Position numbers and translations under genes: made by a program
Notes under the pieces: model-generated
The model's input: the letters and a program-made list of their open reading frames with translations, nothing else
Told to the model about the DNA's origin: nothing
Database searches by the model: none
Part shown: positions 1-9,821 of the stretch, one piece after another
Numbering within the stretch: the first letter of the stretch is position 1
How the letters are laid out: the number at the start of each line of letters is the position of its first letter
Assembly (NCBI GenBank): GCA_041402045.1
Contig: JAWKSZ010000020.1
Span: forward strand, 1-64,000
Direction: 5' to 3'
Origin: JAGQRJ01 sp041402045
Lineage (GTDB): Bacteria > Planctomycetota > J058
DNA length: 64,000 bases

Positions 1-3000
1 ACGAAGCGCACGGCGTCCTCCAGCAGGAGCACCGCGACCGGGAGCACGAGCAGGGTCACGCAGGTCGCGAACAGGACCCCGAAGGCCAGGGAGACCGCCA
101 TGGGGATCAGGAACTGGGCCTGGGTGCTGCGCTCGAAGAAGATCAGCGGCACCAGCCCGGCGACGGTGGTCAAGGACGTGAGCAGGATCGGGCGGAAGCG
201 GGCCACCCCCGAGATCCGCGCGGCCTCGAACAGCGGGACCCCTTCGCGCCGCCTGCGGTTTATGAACTCGACCATGACCAGGCTGTCGTTCACCACCACG
301 CCGGTCAGGGCGAGCATGCCCATGAGGCTGAAAATGCTGAGGGTCATGCCCAGGATCACGTGGCCCAGGAGCGCCCCCACCCAGCCGGTGGGGATCACGC
401 ACATGACCGCCAGGGGCTGCGCGTAGGAGCGGAAGGCCACCGCCAGCAGCGCGTAGGTCACGCACAGCACGAGCAGGAGTCCGGCGAACAGCCCGCCGAA
501 GGAGTCGGCCTGCTCCTCGGCCTCCCCGGCCAAGGAGGCCGAGACCGTAGGCTCGTCGCGCTCGACCTCCTCCAGCACCCGCGCCAGGTCGGCGTAGATC
601 GCGGTCACGTCCGCGGTGTCCTTGTTCACGTCGGCGATCACGTTGACCGTGCGCCGGCGGTCGATCCGCTGGATCGTCGAGAACCCGCGGCCGAGCTCGA
701 CGTCGGCGACCACCGCGAAGGGCACCTCGTCGCCGCTGGCGGTGCGCACGCGCATGTCCTCGAGGTAGCCCAGCGAGCTGCGCTCCTCGTCGGCGTAGCG
801 CACCATGACCCGCAGGTCGTCGCGCCCGCGCTGGATCCGCTGCGCCTCGGCGCCGAAGAAGCCCTCGCGCACCTGGCTCGCCAGGCTCTGCAGGTCGAGG
901 TCCAGGGTCTCCGCCTCGGGCTTGAGCCGCATGCGGACCTCGAGCTTCCCGGCGTCGAAGCTGTCGGTAATGTCGAACACCCCGGGGTAGTCGGCCAGGC
1001 GCAGCTTGAGCCGCTCCGAGACCCGGCGCAGGGCCTCCAGGTCGTGGCCCGCCAGGCGCAGCTCGATCGGGTTCGAGCTGCGGCCGATCTCGGCGCGGAA
1101 GTTGACCTCCTTCGCCCCAGGCAGGGGCCCGATCTCCTGGCGCCACTCGCGCACGAGCTCGGCGCTGGTGATCGTCGAGCTGCGGTCCTCGGGGGACACG
1201 ATCTCGAACATGACCCGCCCCAGGTGCGACTGGCCGCGGTCCGAGCCCGCGGACCCTGCCGTGGCGAGCACGTGACGGATCACGCTCTCGCCGCTCTCGG
1301 GGTCCACGTGCCGCTGGCGCAGGCGCTCGGCGGCGGCGGACATGCGGCGCACATACTCCTGGGTGACCGCGAACGGGGTGCCCTCGGGCATGGCCAGGGA
1401 CCCACGGGCGACCTCGCTGTCGACCCGGGGGAAGAACACGAAGCGCATGTGTCCGGAGGCCACCGAGGAGACCCCGATCGCCACCGCGACCAGCGCCACC
1501 GAGGCGGTCAACCCGCGGCCCGGTCGAGGCCTCAGTCAGCACCGGGCGGTAGCTGCGCGGCGCGAACTTTCGAGCCCGTCGGCCAGGCGCTGCTGCAGGC
1601 GCGAGCGCATTGTCCCCGGTCAGGGTCGCACGTGACGCAGGTGCGCGGGGGGGAGCACGAGCTTCGACTCGATCAGCGAGAAGAACAGGACCGGATGCGT
1701 CTGCCAGCGGGATCTGGGCGAACACCGGGCCGCGGCGGCCGCCCAGGAGCGCGATCGAGTGAAGGAACGCGACCATGGTCGTGAGCACGCCGAACACCAC
1801 CGGGATCACGACCTCGCGCGTGCCCTCGATCGCGGCGTGGGTCGGGTCTCCCTGCGCGGAGGTGGGTGTAAATGTTCTCCCCGGTCACGATCGCGTCGTC
1901 GACCACGATCCCCAGCACCAGAATGAACGCGAACAGGCTCATGATGTTGATCGTGACCCGAGGAACGGAGCACGGCCAGGGCGCCGAGGAAGCTGATCGG
2001 GATCCCGGCGGTGACCCGGCCCCGCGATCGTAGGGCTGAGGTCCAGCCCCAGCATGAGCAGCACCAAGGCCACCCCGCCCTGGAGCGCGCTGCCACCAGG
2101 GTCGAGAGGCGCTTCTTGATCACGTCCGAGCGGTCGCGCCAGTAGCTGAGCGTGACCCCGGGGGGCATGCGCGGGCCCTCCTCGGCGATGTACCCCTTGA
2201 CCTTATCGGCGACCTCGATCGCGTTCTGGTCGCCCACGCGGTAGACCTCGAGCATGACGCAGGGCTCGCCGTTGAGGCGCGCCTCGACAGGCTCCTCCTC
2301 GAACCCGTCGCCGATCTCGGCCACGTCTCCGAGGGTCACCCGCGTGCCGTCGGGGCGCTTGATCCAGGACCAGGCCCTCGAAGTCGGCGCCGACGTAGCC
2401 CTGGCCCACGGTGCGCAGGCGGATCGCCGCCGGCGGTCTTGAGCGTGCCCGCGGAGGTCCAGCGAGCTTCCGCAGCGGATCGCCTGGGCGACCTGGGCGA
2501 AGGTCAGGCCGTGGGCGCCCAGAAGCTGCTCGCGGCTGGCTCGATCGAGATCTCGTAAGGGGACCTCGACCAGGTCGACCTGGCTCACCCCTTGATCGCG
2601 GTCAGGTCGTCGCGCACGCGTTCGCCCAGCCGCACCAGCACGTCCTCAGGGACTGCCTCCCCGCGACCACGAGCGCGATCACCTCGCGCCGGCCAGCTTC
2701 CAGGCTGTAGACCGGGCGCTCGGCCTCGCTGGGGAAGGTCGAGATCGCGTCCACCCGGTTCTTCACGTCGTCCGAGCAGGACCGCGGGTCGGTGTGCGGC
2801 TCGACCTCGATCGAGACCGAGCCGTGCCCTCGCCCGCGCTGGAGCGCAGCTCCTCCACGATCCCTCCAGGTCCTGGATCGCCTCCTCGACCTTGACGAGC
2901 ATGCCCTCCTCGATCTCGGCGGGGGTCACGCCGCGGTAGGAGAGCGAGACCTGGATCACGTCGGACTCGAACTCGGGGAACACCTCGAGGATCGGGCGCT

Positions 3001-3097
3001 CAGCGCAGCAAGGCGAAGGCCGGCGCCCACGATCGCGAGCATGAGCAGGTTGGCGGCGACGCCGTTCTTGGCGAACCAGGCGATCGCAGGGGTCCTC
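1..3097 (-). pseudogene. RND efflux permease (HAE1/AcrB-like), frameshifted and cut at the window edge
   Basis: Inner-membrane proton-driven RND pump subunit. The N-terminal helix is readable just before position 3000 on the minus strand (IAWFAKNGVAANLLMLAIVG), followed by porter-domain sequence. The TM4-like motif LVLGIVVDDAIVTGENIY lies near 1880-1940. The C-terminal half-repeat contains GVVVNDSLVMVEFINRRR near 250-310 and reaches TM12 (TLLVLPVAVLLLEDA) at position 1. These pieces sit in different frames, with shifts near 1.5-1.7, 2.0-2.1, 2.4, 2.8 and 3.0 kb. The total span matches the family's usual 1000-1050 residues, so nearly the whole gene is here. It follows the membrane-fusion gene on the same strand, as expected for an efflux operon. 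The real gene may be intact and the shifts sequencing errors. The start codon is not clear. Confidence 0.88.
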
Positions 3098-4387
3098 CTG
3101 GGCCGAGGGCAGCTCGTGGACGGTGACCGCGAGCTCGTCCCCCGCGAACACGAGCGGCGTCGTGCACAGGAGGTCGCCGTCGGCGGAGCCGGCGCTGACC
3201 ACCGGCTTCGTCGGCGCCCTTGAACGCGACCTCGATCGCGCGCCGGCTACGACCCCGGCCTCGCGGTCGACCACGAGCACCTCACGGCCGGCGAGGGCCA
3301 CGGCCCGCGGGATCACGACCGCCGCGTAAGGTGCGCCCGGTGATCGCCGCGCTCTGCGAACCTCCCCGGGCGCAGGTCGGCCTGCCTCGATCCGGGCGAT
3401 CGCGGCGAGCTGCCGGCTGCGGGGGTCGACCTCGCCCTCGACATGAGCGAGGGTCGCGGGCCAGGTCCAGGTGGCCTCGCCTACGCTGGCGGTGAGGGTC
3501 ACGGGGGAGCCTCCGCCTCGAGGTCGAGCAGCTCGAGCTGGCGCGCGGTGAGGGCAGCCGCATCGAGCGGATCCTCGGCGTAGAGCTCGCCCACCGTCGC
3601 GCCGCGGGCGACGAACTCGCCGGGGAGACCGCGCGGCGGATCACCCGCGCGCGGAACGGCGCGCACCTCGACCCGGGTCAGGTCGAGCTTGGCGCGGGCC
3701 AGGCGTCGGGCGGTGACCTCCTGCGCTGCGCGCAGGGTCGTGCGCCGCGCGAGCAGCGCGCGGTGTCGGTCCTCGAGGTCGAGGTGCCCCTCCCGGGCCT
3801 GGAGCTCGAGCACCTGAGCCGCGAGCAGGTCGTCCTCGGTGGCGACCCCTTGCTCGCGCTGGCGCTGGACCACGCGCGAGCTGATCGCCCCGCAGGTCGA
3901 CCCGCTCGCGAGCCAGAACCAGGCGCCCGGCGAGGTTCGTGGCCTCGACGTCGAGCTCGGCCAGCTCGCTCTGGGCGACCTGGAGCTGGTGCTCGAGCTC
4001 CTCGGCGGCGAGGGCGTAGTCGTCAGGCTCGAGCCGCACGAGCAGCGCGCCTTCGTCGACCCGGGCGCCGTCCTCGAACCCTGGCGCGGCCTCCACGACC
4101 CGCCCGCCACCTGGCTGGCCAAGGGGCCGGCGAAGCGCGCCCGCGCACCGTGCCCTGGCTCGCGATCTGGAGCGGGTAGTCCGTGGTCGAGACCGCCACG
4201 ACCTCCACCTCCACCGCGCGAGGCGGCTCTCATGACGCTTGGCCGGCGTGGGCGAGGTGGCGAACAGGAGCGCGACCACGACCCCGCCCAGGAGCAGCAC
4301 CCCCAGCGGCCACAGGCGCTTCAGGCCGCGCGGGCGTGGACCGGGCGGCCACAGGCGGCGGAGCGTCGGGGGCGAGGGCTCGTGCAT
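3098..4387 (-). pseudogene. Membrane fusion protein (HlyD/RND periplasmic adaptor), frameshifted
   Basis: Periplasmic adaptor partner of the RND pump downstream. The first frame starts at 4387 and has an N-terminal membrane segment (LWPLGVLLLGGVVVALLF, residues about 24-41). The next piece, in another frame, reads VEVVAVSTTDYPLQIASQGT, the typical first beta strand of adaptors. It is followed by a barrel-sandwich half (FEDGARVDEGALLVRLEPDD) and a long helical hairpin rich in Glu, Ala and Leu. The second half (3.2-3.65 kb) holds beta-barrel strands in further frames. At least four shifts are needed to join the pieces, and the junction with the RND gene is approximate. No convincing ribosome-binding site precedes 4387. 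Confidence 0.8.
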
Positions 4388-4442
4388 GGCGCCGACGAGA
4401 GCGGACGGCTCAGGGGCCGGGGAGCGTGACGTCCCGGCGCGC

Positions 4443-5009
4443 TTACCGCGAGCCGAGTTCGTCCAGGAGCGCGCGCAGCTCGCCCGCGCTGGCCTCGCGC
4501 CAGGCGGCGAGGATCTCGGCGCCGTCGGGGGCGGCCAGGGCGGCCTCGGCTACCCGCCGCTGATCCCGGGGGGCGACCCGCTCCAGGGTCTCGCGCACGG
4601 CCTCGGGGTCGAACCGCGCCAGGCGACCCAAGGCCTGGGCCACGAAGGCGCGGCGCTCGCGGTAGCCCAGGCGCTCGGGGTCCTGCTGGGCGGAGAGCAG
4701 GGCCGCGCTGAGCTCGCCGAGGACCGCTGGGCCCTGGGCCAGCACCTCCTCCAGCAGGCGCCGCGGGCGGTTCTGGGCGCGCTCGAGCTCGGCCAGGGCG
4801 TCGTCGAGGTAGGGACCCTCGACGGCGAGGGCCTCCACGTCGCGCAAGATCAGGGGCAGGGGACGACGCTCGGGCTCCACCGGGACCTCCAGGGGGCGCT
4901 CGAACTCAGGCACCGCGGGCGTCGTGTCCAGAGCGTCGCTCGGCTGCGCCGGGTCGGAGCCCGGGCAGCCCAGCGTGAGCGTGAGCCCGAGCGCGAGCCA
5001 GCGGCGCAT
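4443..5009 (-). CDS. Predicted lipoprotein of unknown function
   Basis: 188-residue protein with an N-terminal signal (MRRWLALGLTLTLGC) whose LTLGC matches a lipobox, so it is probably lipid-anchored. The rest is acidic and alpha-helical, rich in Ala, Glu, Leu and Arg, with no motif I recognise. The ATG at 5009 is chosen because GGAGG lies 5 nt upstream and it puts the signal peptide at the terminus. It begins about 20 nt after the TPR gene on the same strand, so the two are probably co-transcribed and may act together at the envelope. Confidence 0.75.
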   Translation of the reverse strand: MRRWLALGLTLTLGCPGSDPAQPSDALDTTPAVPEFERPLEVPVEPERRPLPLILRDVEALAVEGPYLDDALAELERAQNRPRRLLEEVLAQGPAVLGELSAALLSAQQDPERLGYRERRAFVAQALGRLARFDPEAVRETLERVAPRDQRRVAEAALAAPDGAEILAAWREASAGELRALLDELGSR

Positions 5010-5029
5010 GCGCACCTCCGGGAGGCAGG

Positions 5030-7981
5030 CTACCAGGGCAGCGGCGCGCCGCGCTCCCGGGCCGCGGCCAGGGTCGCCTCGGCGGCGTCGTCGTCGCCCA
5101 GGGCGCGGTGATACCAGGCCAGGGAGAGGGCGGCGTCGGTGCTCAGCGGCTCGAGCAGGATCCGCGCCCGCAGGCGCAGAGGGAGCACGGCGTCCTCGCG
5201 GAGCACGGCCTGGGCCTCTGCGGCCGCGGGAGCGCCGGCGCCGCTGAGCAGGGCCCAGTCCCAGGGGCGCAGCGAGCGCGGGTCGTCCGCGCCCAGGGCG
5301 GCCACGAGCTCGACCGTACGCTGCAGGTCGGGGTCGGCCTGGGCCGCCGCGCGCAGCTCGGCGGCGGGGTGCTCCAGGGCCAGCAGGGGCAGCGAGAACG
5401 CCGCGACGCTGCGCCGGTTCTCGGCGAGGAGCGTGGCGAACGCGGGGTGCGCCGCGCTCAGGCGCGCGGTGGTCCGGGCCAGGAGCGCCCCTACCAGCGC
5501 GTCGGTCGCGCGGTGCGAGGGGAGGAGCGCGTAGGCCTCCTCGGCCAGGCCCACCGCCTCGTCCAGGGGCAGCTCCTCGCCGTAGGCGTGTCCGCCGAGC
5601 TCCTCCCAGGTCTGGGCGATCAGCGCCGCCGCCAGGGTCGGGGCGTGGTCGCTCGCGCGGGCGCTGGCCACGACCCGCGCGGCGCGCTCGCGGCTGCGCT
5701 TGCGGTTGGCCGCGTAGCGCTCGGCCTCCTCGGGGTCCTCGCCCACGAGCCAGCCTGCGACCGCCGCGGCGTAGTCGGTGTGGTCGAGGTTCACCGCCTC
5801 CAGCGCCGCGAGCAGCGCGCGGTGCTGCTCGAGGTCGTAGCGGTAGGCGTAGGCCTCGAGCAGCGAGCGGTAGATCTGCGCGTTCTGCGGCGAGAGCACC
5901 ACGAGCTTGTTCAGGCGCTCGACGCCGCCGGTGAAGTCCGCGTGCTGGATCAGCCGGCCCTCGAGCGCTTCGCGCTCGGCCTGGGTGCGGTAGAGCTGAG
6001 CGAGCTGCGCGGCGTCGGGCCCGCTGCGCAGGGTGCGCAGCTCCAGCGCGTCGCCGACCGCCGCCAGCCCCGCGCGGCGCAGGAGCTCGCCCGCCAGGTT
6101 GCCGAGCACGATCGGGTCCCGGGAGTCGAGGCGCTCCGCCTGCTCGAGCATGTCCACCGCCTTGAGGAAGTCGGCGGGGTCGCGGCGGATCTGGTGCAGG
6201 CGCTGGTAGACCAGGGCCGCGTTGTTCAGGGTGCTCTGGCTCTCGGGCACCTTGGCGTAGGCCTCGAGCGCGGCGCGGTAGTGCGCTGCGGCGGCGTCCT
6301 CGTCGCCGTCGCCCAGGGCCTGGTTGCCCTGAGCCGAGCGGAGCTGGGCGCGGGCGAAGGCGTTCTGGGGGTCGCCCTTCTCCAGCCAGGCGATCTCGTC
6401 CTCGGTGTCGCCGGCGAGCACCGCCCGCAGGCCCGCGGCCTCGTAGCGCACGGCGTCGTCCTCGGCGGCGCCGAAGGCCTCCTCCGCCAGGACCCGGGCC
6501 TCGCTCCCCGCCCCGACCCCGCGCAGCTCGTGGGCCACTCGCAGCAGCACGTTCGGCGCGCGCTCGGTGCTCGCGAGCAGCTCCTCGTAGAGCGTGTGCC
6601 CCTCGTCGTGCTTGCCGAGCCAGTAGTAGACCGTGCCCAGGTGCAGCTGGAACATGGGGCTGTCCTGCGCCACGCCCTGGATCGCGACGAACACCTGCTC
6701 GGCGCCCTCGAGCTCGGCGCGCCGGGCCTCGGGGTCCTCCAGGCTCTGCGCGCGCTGGAGCTTCACGATCCCCAGGTCCAGGGCCACCGGCACGACCCGC
6801 GCCGCGTCCTGCAGTCGCCCGCGGGCGGCGGCGAGCTGGCTCGAGTTCTCCAGGTGCGGGGCGATCCACTCCTGGACCATGGCCTGCTGCGTGGCCTCGT
6901 CGGCGGCGTCGTAGGACTGATACCAGGCCGGCCCCGCCGCGCCCTGGCGCAAGCGGTCCAGCGAGCTCTGCCACACGCTCTCCTGGGTCTGCTCGTAGGC
7001 GGCCTCGGCCGCGTGCAGCTCGGTCAGCCGCGCTTCGACGTAGGGCTGGAGCAGGCGGTGCGCCTCCTCGACCTCGCCGCGCTCGCTGAGGATCTGGCCC
7101 AGGATCCGCGCGCCCTCGTGGCCGGCGAGTCCGGCCGCCGCCGGGCGCAGGATCGCCTCGCAGCGCTCGAGCTCGTCCCGCGCCTCGTAGAGCAGGGCCA
7201 GGGCGCTGGCGCGCTCAGGATCCGCGGGGGTCGCGGCCAGCGCCGCTTCGAGCGCGGGCTCCCGGGCCGCGATCACCGCGGGGTCGTCCTGAGGCAGCGC
7301 GTCGAGCAGCGCCAGCGCGCCCTCGGGGTCGGCTCCAGCGCCCGCCACCGCCGCCTGGGCCAGCCGCGCGGCCTCTGGCTGCACGAGCCCGGCGCCGTAG
7401 GCGCTGTCGCGGACCGTGCACACCAGGCGGGCCGCGGCCCCGAGCTCGCCCTGAGGCTCCTCCGCGAGCAGGGCGCTCAGCGCCGTCTGGCCGCGGGCGC
7501 TGAGCGGCCCGTGGGCGAGGAAGGCGAAGCTCTGGGCCGCGTCGAGGCGGTCGCCCTCCGCGAGGTAGGCCTCGGCCTGGGTCAGGGTCTCCTGGGCGCG
7601 ATAGGCCGGGGAGCTGGTGTGGACCGCCCACCCCACGGCGGCGAGGAAGGTCAGGCCCACCGCGAGCACGGCGAAGGTCCAGGCCTTGGCCAGCGGTCCC
7701 AGGGGCTCCTTGCCCAGGAAATACCAGCCACCCCGCGGGGCGTCGGCCACCCGGTAGGCGCCGATCGCCAGCACGGGGAGGAACAGCGCGGCCAGATACT
7801 GCGTCTTGACGTAGGTCCCGGTCACGGGGTCGCGGTCCCGCGCGCCGTAGAGGGTCAACCCGAACCCGTTGAGGGTGAACAGGGTCGGGGTGCCCCGGAT
7901 CGGGGTCATGCGTGGACAGCGCTCGGCGAGGATCTCTTCCAGGCTTGGACCCTCGGGTGCGTCGTCGGCGTGCTCGTTCAT
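5030..7981 (-). CDS. Large membrane-anchored tetratricopeptide repeat protein
   Basis: 983 residues. The first 60 residues are cytosolic and contain a short conserved block (FTLNGFGLTLYGARDRDP). Two transmembrane helices follow at about 62-78 and 100-120, and then more than 850 residues of Ala-rich helical repeats of TPR type (for example LYEARDELERCEAILRPA). It is likely a scaffold for protein complexes at the membrane; the partner is unknown. The ATG at 7981 has a strong GGGGAGG upstream. An upstream in-frame start exists but adds low-complexity sequence. The reading frame is intact over almost 3 kb, in contrast to the adjacent efflux genes. The lipoprotein gene follows 20 nt downstream. 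Confidence 0.88.
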   Translation of the reverse strand: MNEHADDAPEGPSLEEILAERCPRMTPIRGTPTLFTLNGFGLTLYGARDRDPVTGTYVKTQYLAALFLPVLAIGAYRVADAPRGGWYFLGKEPLGPLAKAWTFAVLAVGLTFLAAVGWAVHTSSPAYRAQETLTQAEAYLAEGDRLDAAQSFAFLAHGPLSARGQTALSALLAEEPQGELGAAARLVCTVRDSAYGAGLVQPEAARLAQAAVAGAGADPEGALALLDALPQDDPAVIAAREPALEAALAATPADPERASALALLYEARDELERCEAILRPAAAGLAGHEGARILGQILSERGEVEEAHRLLQPYVEARLTELHAAEAAYEQTQESVWQSSLDRLRQGAAGPAWYQSYDAADEATQQAMVQEWIAPHLENSSQLAAARGRLQDAARVVPVALDLGIVKLQRAQSLEDPEARRAELEGAEQVFVAIQGVAQDSPMFQLHLGTVYYWLGKHDEGHTLYEELLASTERAPNVLLRVAHELRGVGAGSEARVLAEEAFGAAEDDAVRYEAAGLRAVLAGDTEDEIAWLEKGDPQNAFARAQLRSAQGNQALGDGDEDAAAAHYRAALEAYAKVPESQSTLNNAALVYQRLHQIRRDPADFLKAVDMLEQAERLDSRDPIVLGNLAGELLRRAGLAAVGDALELRTLRSGPDAAQLAQLYRTQAEREALEGRLIQHADFTGGVERLNKLVVLSPQNAQIYRSLLEAYAYRYDLEQHRALLAALEAVNLDHTDYAAAVAGWLVGEDPEEAERYAANRKRSRERAARVVASARASDHAPTLAAALIAQTWEELGGHAYGEELPLDEAVGLAEEAYALLPSHRATDALVGALLARTTARLSAAHPAFATLLAENRRSVAAFSLPLLALEHPAAELRAAAQADPDLQRTVELVAALGADDPRSLRPWDWALLSGAGAPAAAEAQAVLREDAVLPLRLRARILLEPLSTDAALSLAWYHRALGDDDAAEATLAAARERGAPLPW

Positions 7982-8159
7982 GGGCCCCTCCCCCTGCCGA
8001 AGTAGCCCTTGCCGCGGGGCCGCGCAACGCGAGGGCGCCGGCTGCGGGGGGCCATACGATCGTGGCAGCGAGCTGGGACGCACCTGGGAGCGAGCTCCGT
8101 CCAACCCCGACGCCGCGACGCGAATGGGGCGAACGGAGCGACTGGCCACGGTCCTGGCG

Positions 8160-8196
8160 GGACTTGCAACTCTTTATATGGCTTGATCTTTACAGA
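8160..8196. promoter_or_regulatory. AT-rich patch in the divergent intergenic region, possible promoter
   Basis: The 285-bp region between the divergent genes starting at 7981 (minus) and 8267 (plus) contains one clearly AT-rich stretch (TTGCAACTCTTTATATGG and the following TTGATCTTTA). TTGCAA at 8164 could be a -35 box, but no well-spaced consensus -10 follows. Elements for either direction are possible. Nothing else is seen in this gap. Confidence 0.25.
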
Positions 8197-8266
8197 CGAG
8201 GCGGCATGCGCCGTGCACTCGGGGAGGGAAACGGAACCACTCCACCCCTCACCCAGGACTTCCCCC

Positions 8267-9229
8267 ATGAAGCGCCTCACCTTCTCCCTCCTCCTCGCGG
8301 TGCTCGCCGCCCTCCCCGTCCTCGCCCAGGACCCTGGCCTCCCGACCCCGCCCCCCGCGGCCGGGTTCGTGGGGATCAAGGTCGTGCACGCCCAGAAGGG
8401 CGTGATCCGCGCCGACCGCGAAGACGACCCCGTGGAGACCCCGGTCACGATCGAGCTCCCCGGCCGCGCACCGCTGGCGGTCTCGGGCCCGCTGACGCGG
8501 CTCTTGCGCAAGCGGGCGCGCAACCACGAGGTGGTCGTCGACGCCTACCTCCTCGGCGGCGAGGCCCAGCCCTTCGGCGTGTTCGTCAGCGCGATCCGCG
8601 GGACCGCGACCCACGACCTCCCGATCTACGCCCCGGGCGACGACGTGGGCCACGACCAGCCCCTGGGCACCCTGCCCCGCGGCGCGACCTGCTGGGTCAC
8701 CGGCGGCAACGTCTACGTCGCGCAGCACAGCGACGGGGCCTACCCCGCAGGGAACGTGCAAGTGGGCCGCCTCGCCTTCGGCGAGCGCGTGATCGCCCCC
8801 GAGGACCTGCGCGAGCTGAGCGGGCTCCTGACCGCCGACCGCGAGGACGACCCCGCCGAGAAGGCCCCCCAGATCACGGTCGACGGCAAGACCCACACGA
8901 TCGTGGGGCCCTTGGCCAGCCTGCTGCGCAAGCGCGCCCGCAACCGGATCGTGACCCTGCGCGGCGTGCACACCGCCGCCGGCTTCAAGGCCACCGCGGT
9001 CGAGGCCAGCGCGACCCAGGACCTGCCGGTCTACGCCCTGGGCGACGACATTGGCCACGACCAGCCGATCGCCCAGCTCGCCGCCGGCGATCGGGTGTGG
9101 GTCGAGGGCGGCCGGGTCTACGTCGAGATCCAGTCGGACAGCGTCCCCGAGGGGAAGGTCTTCGCGACCCGGCTCGCCTTCGGCGACCGCGCCCCGGCCG
9201 GCATGATCGAGTCGCTGAACGACGACTGA
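8267..9229 (+). CDS. Secreted protein with two tandem copies of one domain
   Basis: 320 residues with a cleavable signal peptide (MKRLTFSLLLAVLAALPVLA). The mature part is two homologous halves of about 130 residues. The first begins near IRADREDDPVETP and runs through LRKRARN, HDLPIYAPGDDVGHDQPLG and GRLAFGERV. The second repeats the order: LTADREDDPAEKAP, LRKRARN, QDLPVYALGDDIGHDQPIA and TRLAFGDRA. This is an internal duplication of an unrecognised, probably beta-rich periplasmic domain. The ATG at 8267 gives the signal peptide; a longer open frame upstream is not convincing. A strong hairpin follows the gene. Confidence 0.8.
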   Translation: MKRLTFSLLLAVLAALPVLAQDPGLPTPPPAAGFVGIKVVHAQKGVIRADREDDPVETPVTIELPGRAPLAVSGPLTRLLRKRARNHEVVVDAYLLGGEAQPFGVFVSAIRGTATHDLPIYAPGDDVGHDQPLGTLPRGATCWVTGGNVYVAQHSDGAYPAGNVQVGRLAFGERVIAPEDLRELSGLLTADREDDPAEKAPQITVDGKTHTIVGPLASLLRKRARNRIVTLRGVHTAAGFKATAVEASATQDLPVYALGDDIGHDQPIAQLAAGDRVWVEGGRVYVEIQSDSVPEGKVFATRLAFGDRAPAGMIESLNDD

Positions 9230-9250
9230 GCACACCAGGTTCGAGGTGAA

Positions 9251-9284
9251 GCGGGAGCCCGCGGCGGACGCCGCGGGCTCCCGC
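9251..9284 (+). terminator. Long perfect hairpin, probable terminator
   Basis: Arms at 9251-9265 and 9270-9284 pair over 15 of 15 bases around a GGAC loop, 21 nt after the stop of the duplicated-domain gene. No T-run follows on the plus strand, so it is either an L-shaped terminator or an mRNA 3'-end stabiliser. Confidence 0.7.
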
Positions 9285-9361
9285 CGGTGTGCGCGGAGCC
9301 TGGTGGCCGGGGGGGGTGGCCAGTAGCGTGGGGCCAGCCCGCCACGGGCGAGAGGTTCGCC

Positions 9362-9808
9362 ATGGAACACACCGCTCCGTCCACCCCGCCCAAGAGCCGC
9401 CTGCCGCTGATCCTCCTGGGGTGCGGCTGCGCGGCGATCCTGGCCTTCGCCGCCTTCGTCGCGCTCCTGGTCGGCGGGGTGCTCTACGCGACCCAGGCCC
9501 CGTTCGACGCGGCCCACGCCCACGTCCAGCGTGTGCAGCAGGGCGACGTCAGCGGGGCCTACGGCGGGCTGACCGCGGCGCTGCAGGCCGAGCTGGGCGA
9601 GGACGGCTTCGCCACGTTCAGCGAGGCATGGCCCGTGCTCTACGGCAAGGACGCCGAGTGGACGGTGAGCAACCGGTCCGTGAACGGCGACCGCGCCACC
9701 ATGATCGGGACGAGCGAGCGGGACGGGCAGCGGGCGGAGGTCACGATCCACCTGGGCTACGAGGACGGCGCGTGGCGCGTCTCCGGCGTGAACATAGAAC
9801 CCAAGTGA
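9362..9808 (+). CDS. Small single-pass membrane protein with an NTF2-like extracytoplasmic domain
   Basis: 148 residues: a short cytosolic tail, one transmembrane helix (residues about 18-42, starting LPLILLGCGCAAILAF), then about 100 residues resembling NTF2/DUF4878-like folds (a helix pair around FDAAHAHVQRVQQGDV and strands around GDRATMIGTSERDGQRAE and GYEDGAWRVSGVNI). Function unknown. The ATG at 9362 places the helix near the N-terminus. A possible -10 TAGCGT lies at 9325-9330. The gene ends 13 nt before the flavoprotein start, so the two are probably one transcription unit. Confidence 0.72.
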   Translation: MEHTAPSTPPKSRLPLILLGCGCAAILAFAAFVALLVGGVLYATQAPFDAAHAHVQRVQQGDVSGAYGGLTAALQAELGEDGFATFSEAWPVLYGKDAEWTVSNRSVNGDRATMIGTSERDGQRAEVTIHLGYEDGAWRVSGVNIEPK

Positions 9809-9821
9809 GCGGGGAGCGACG

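Noticed and set aside
5108..8005. 965-codon open frame on the plus strand opposite the TPR gene
   Set aside because: Shadow of GC-rich codon usage; the minus-strand frame has membrane helices, TPR-like repeats and a ribosome-binding site, while the plus frame is Gly/Arg/Val low-complexity.
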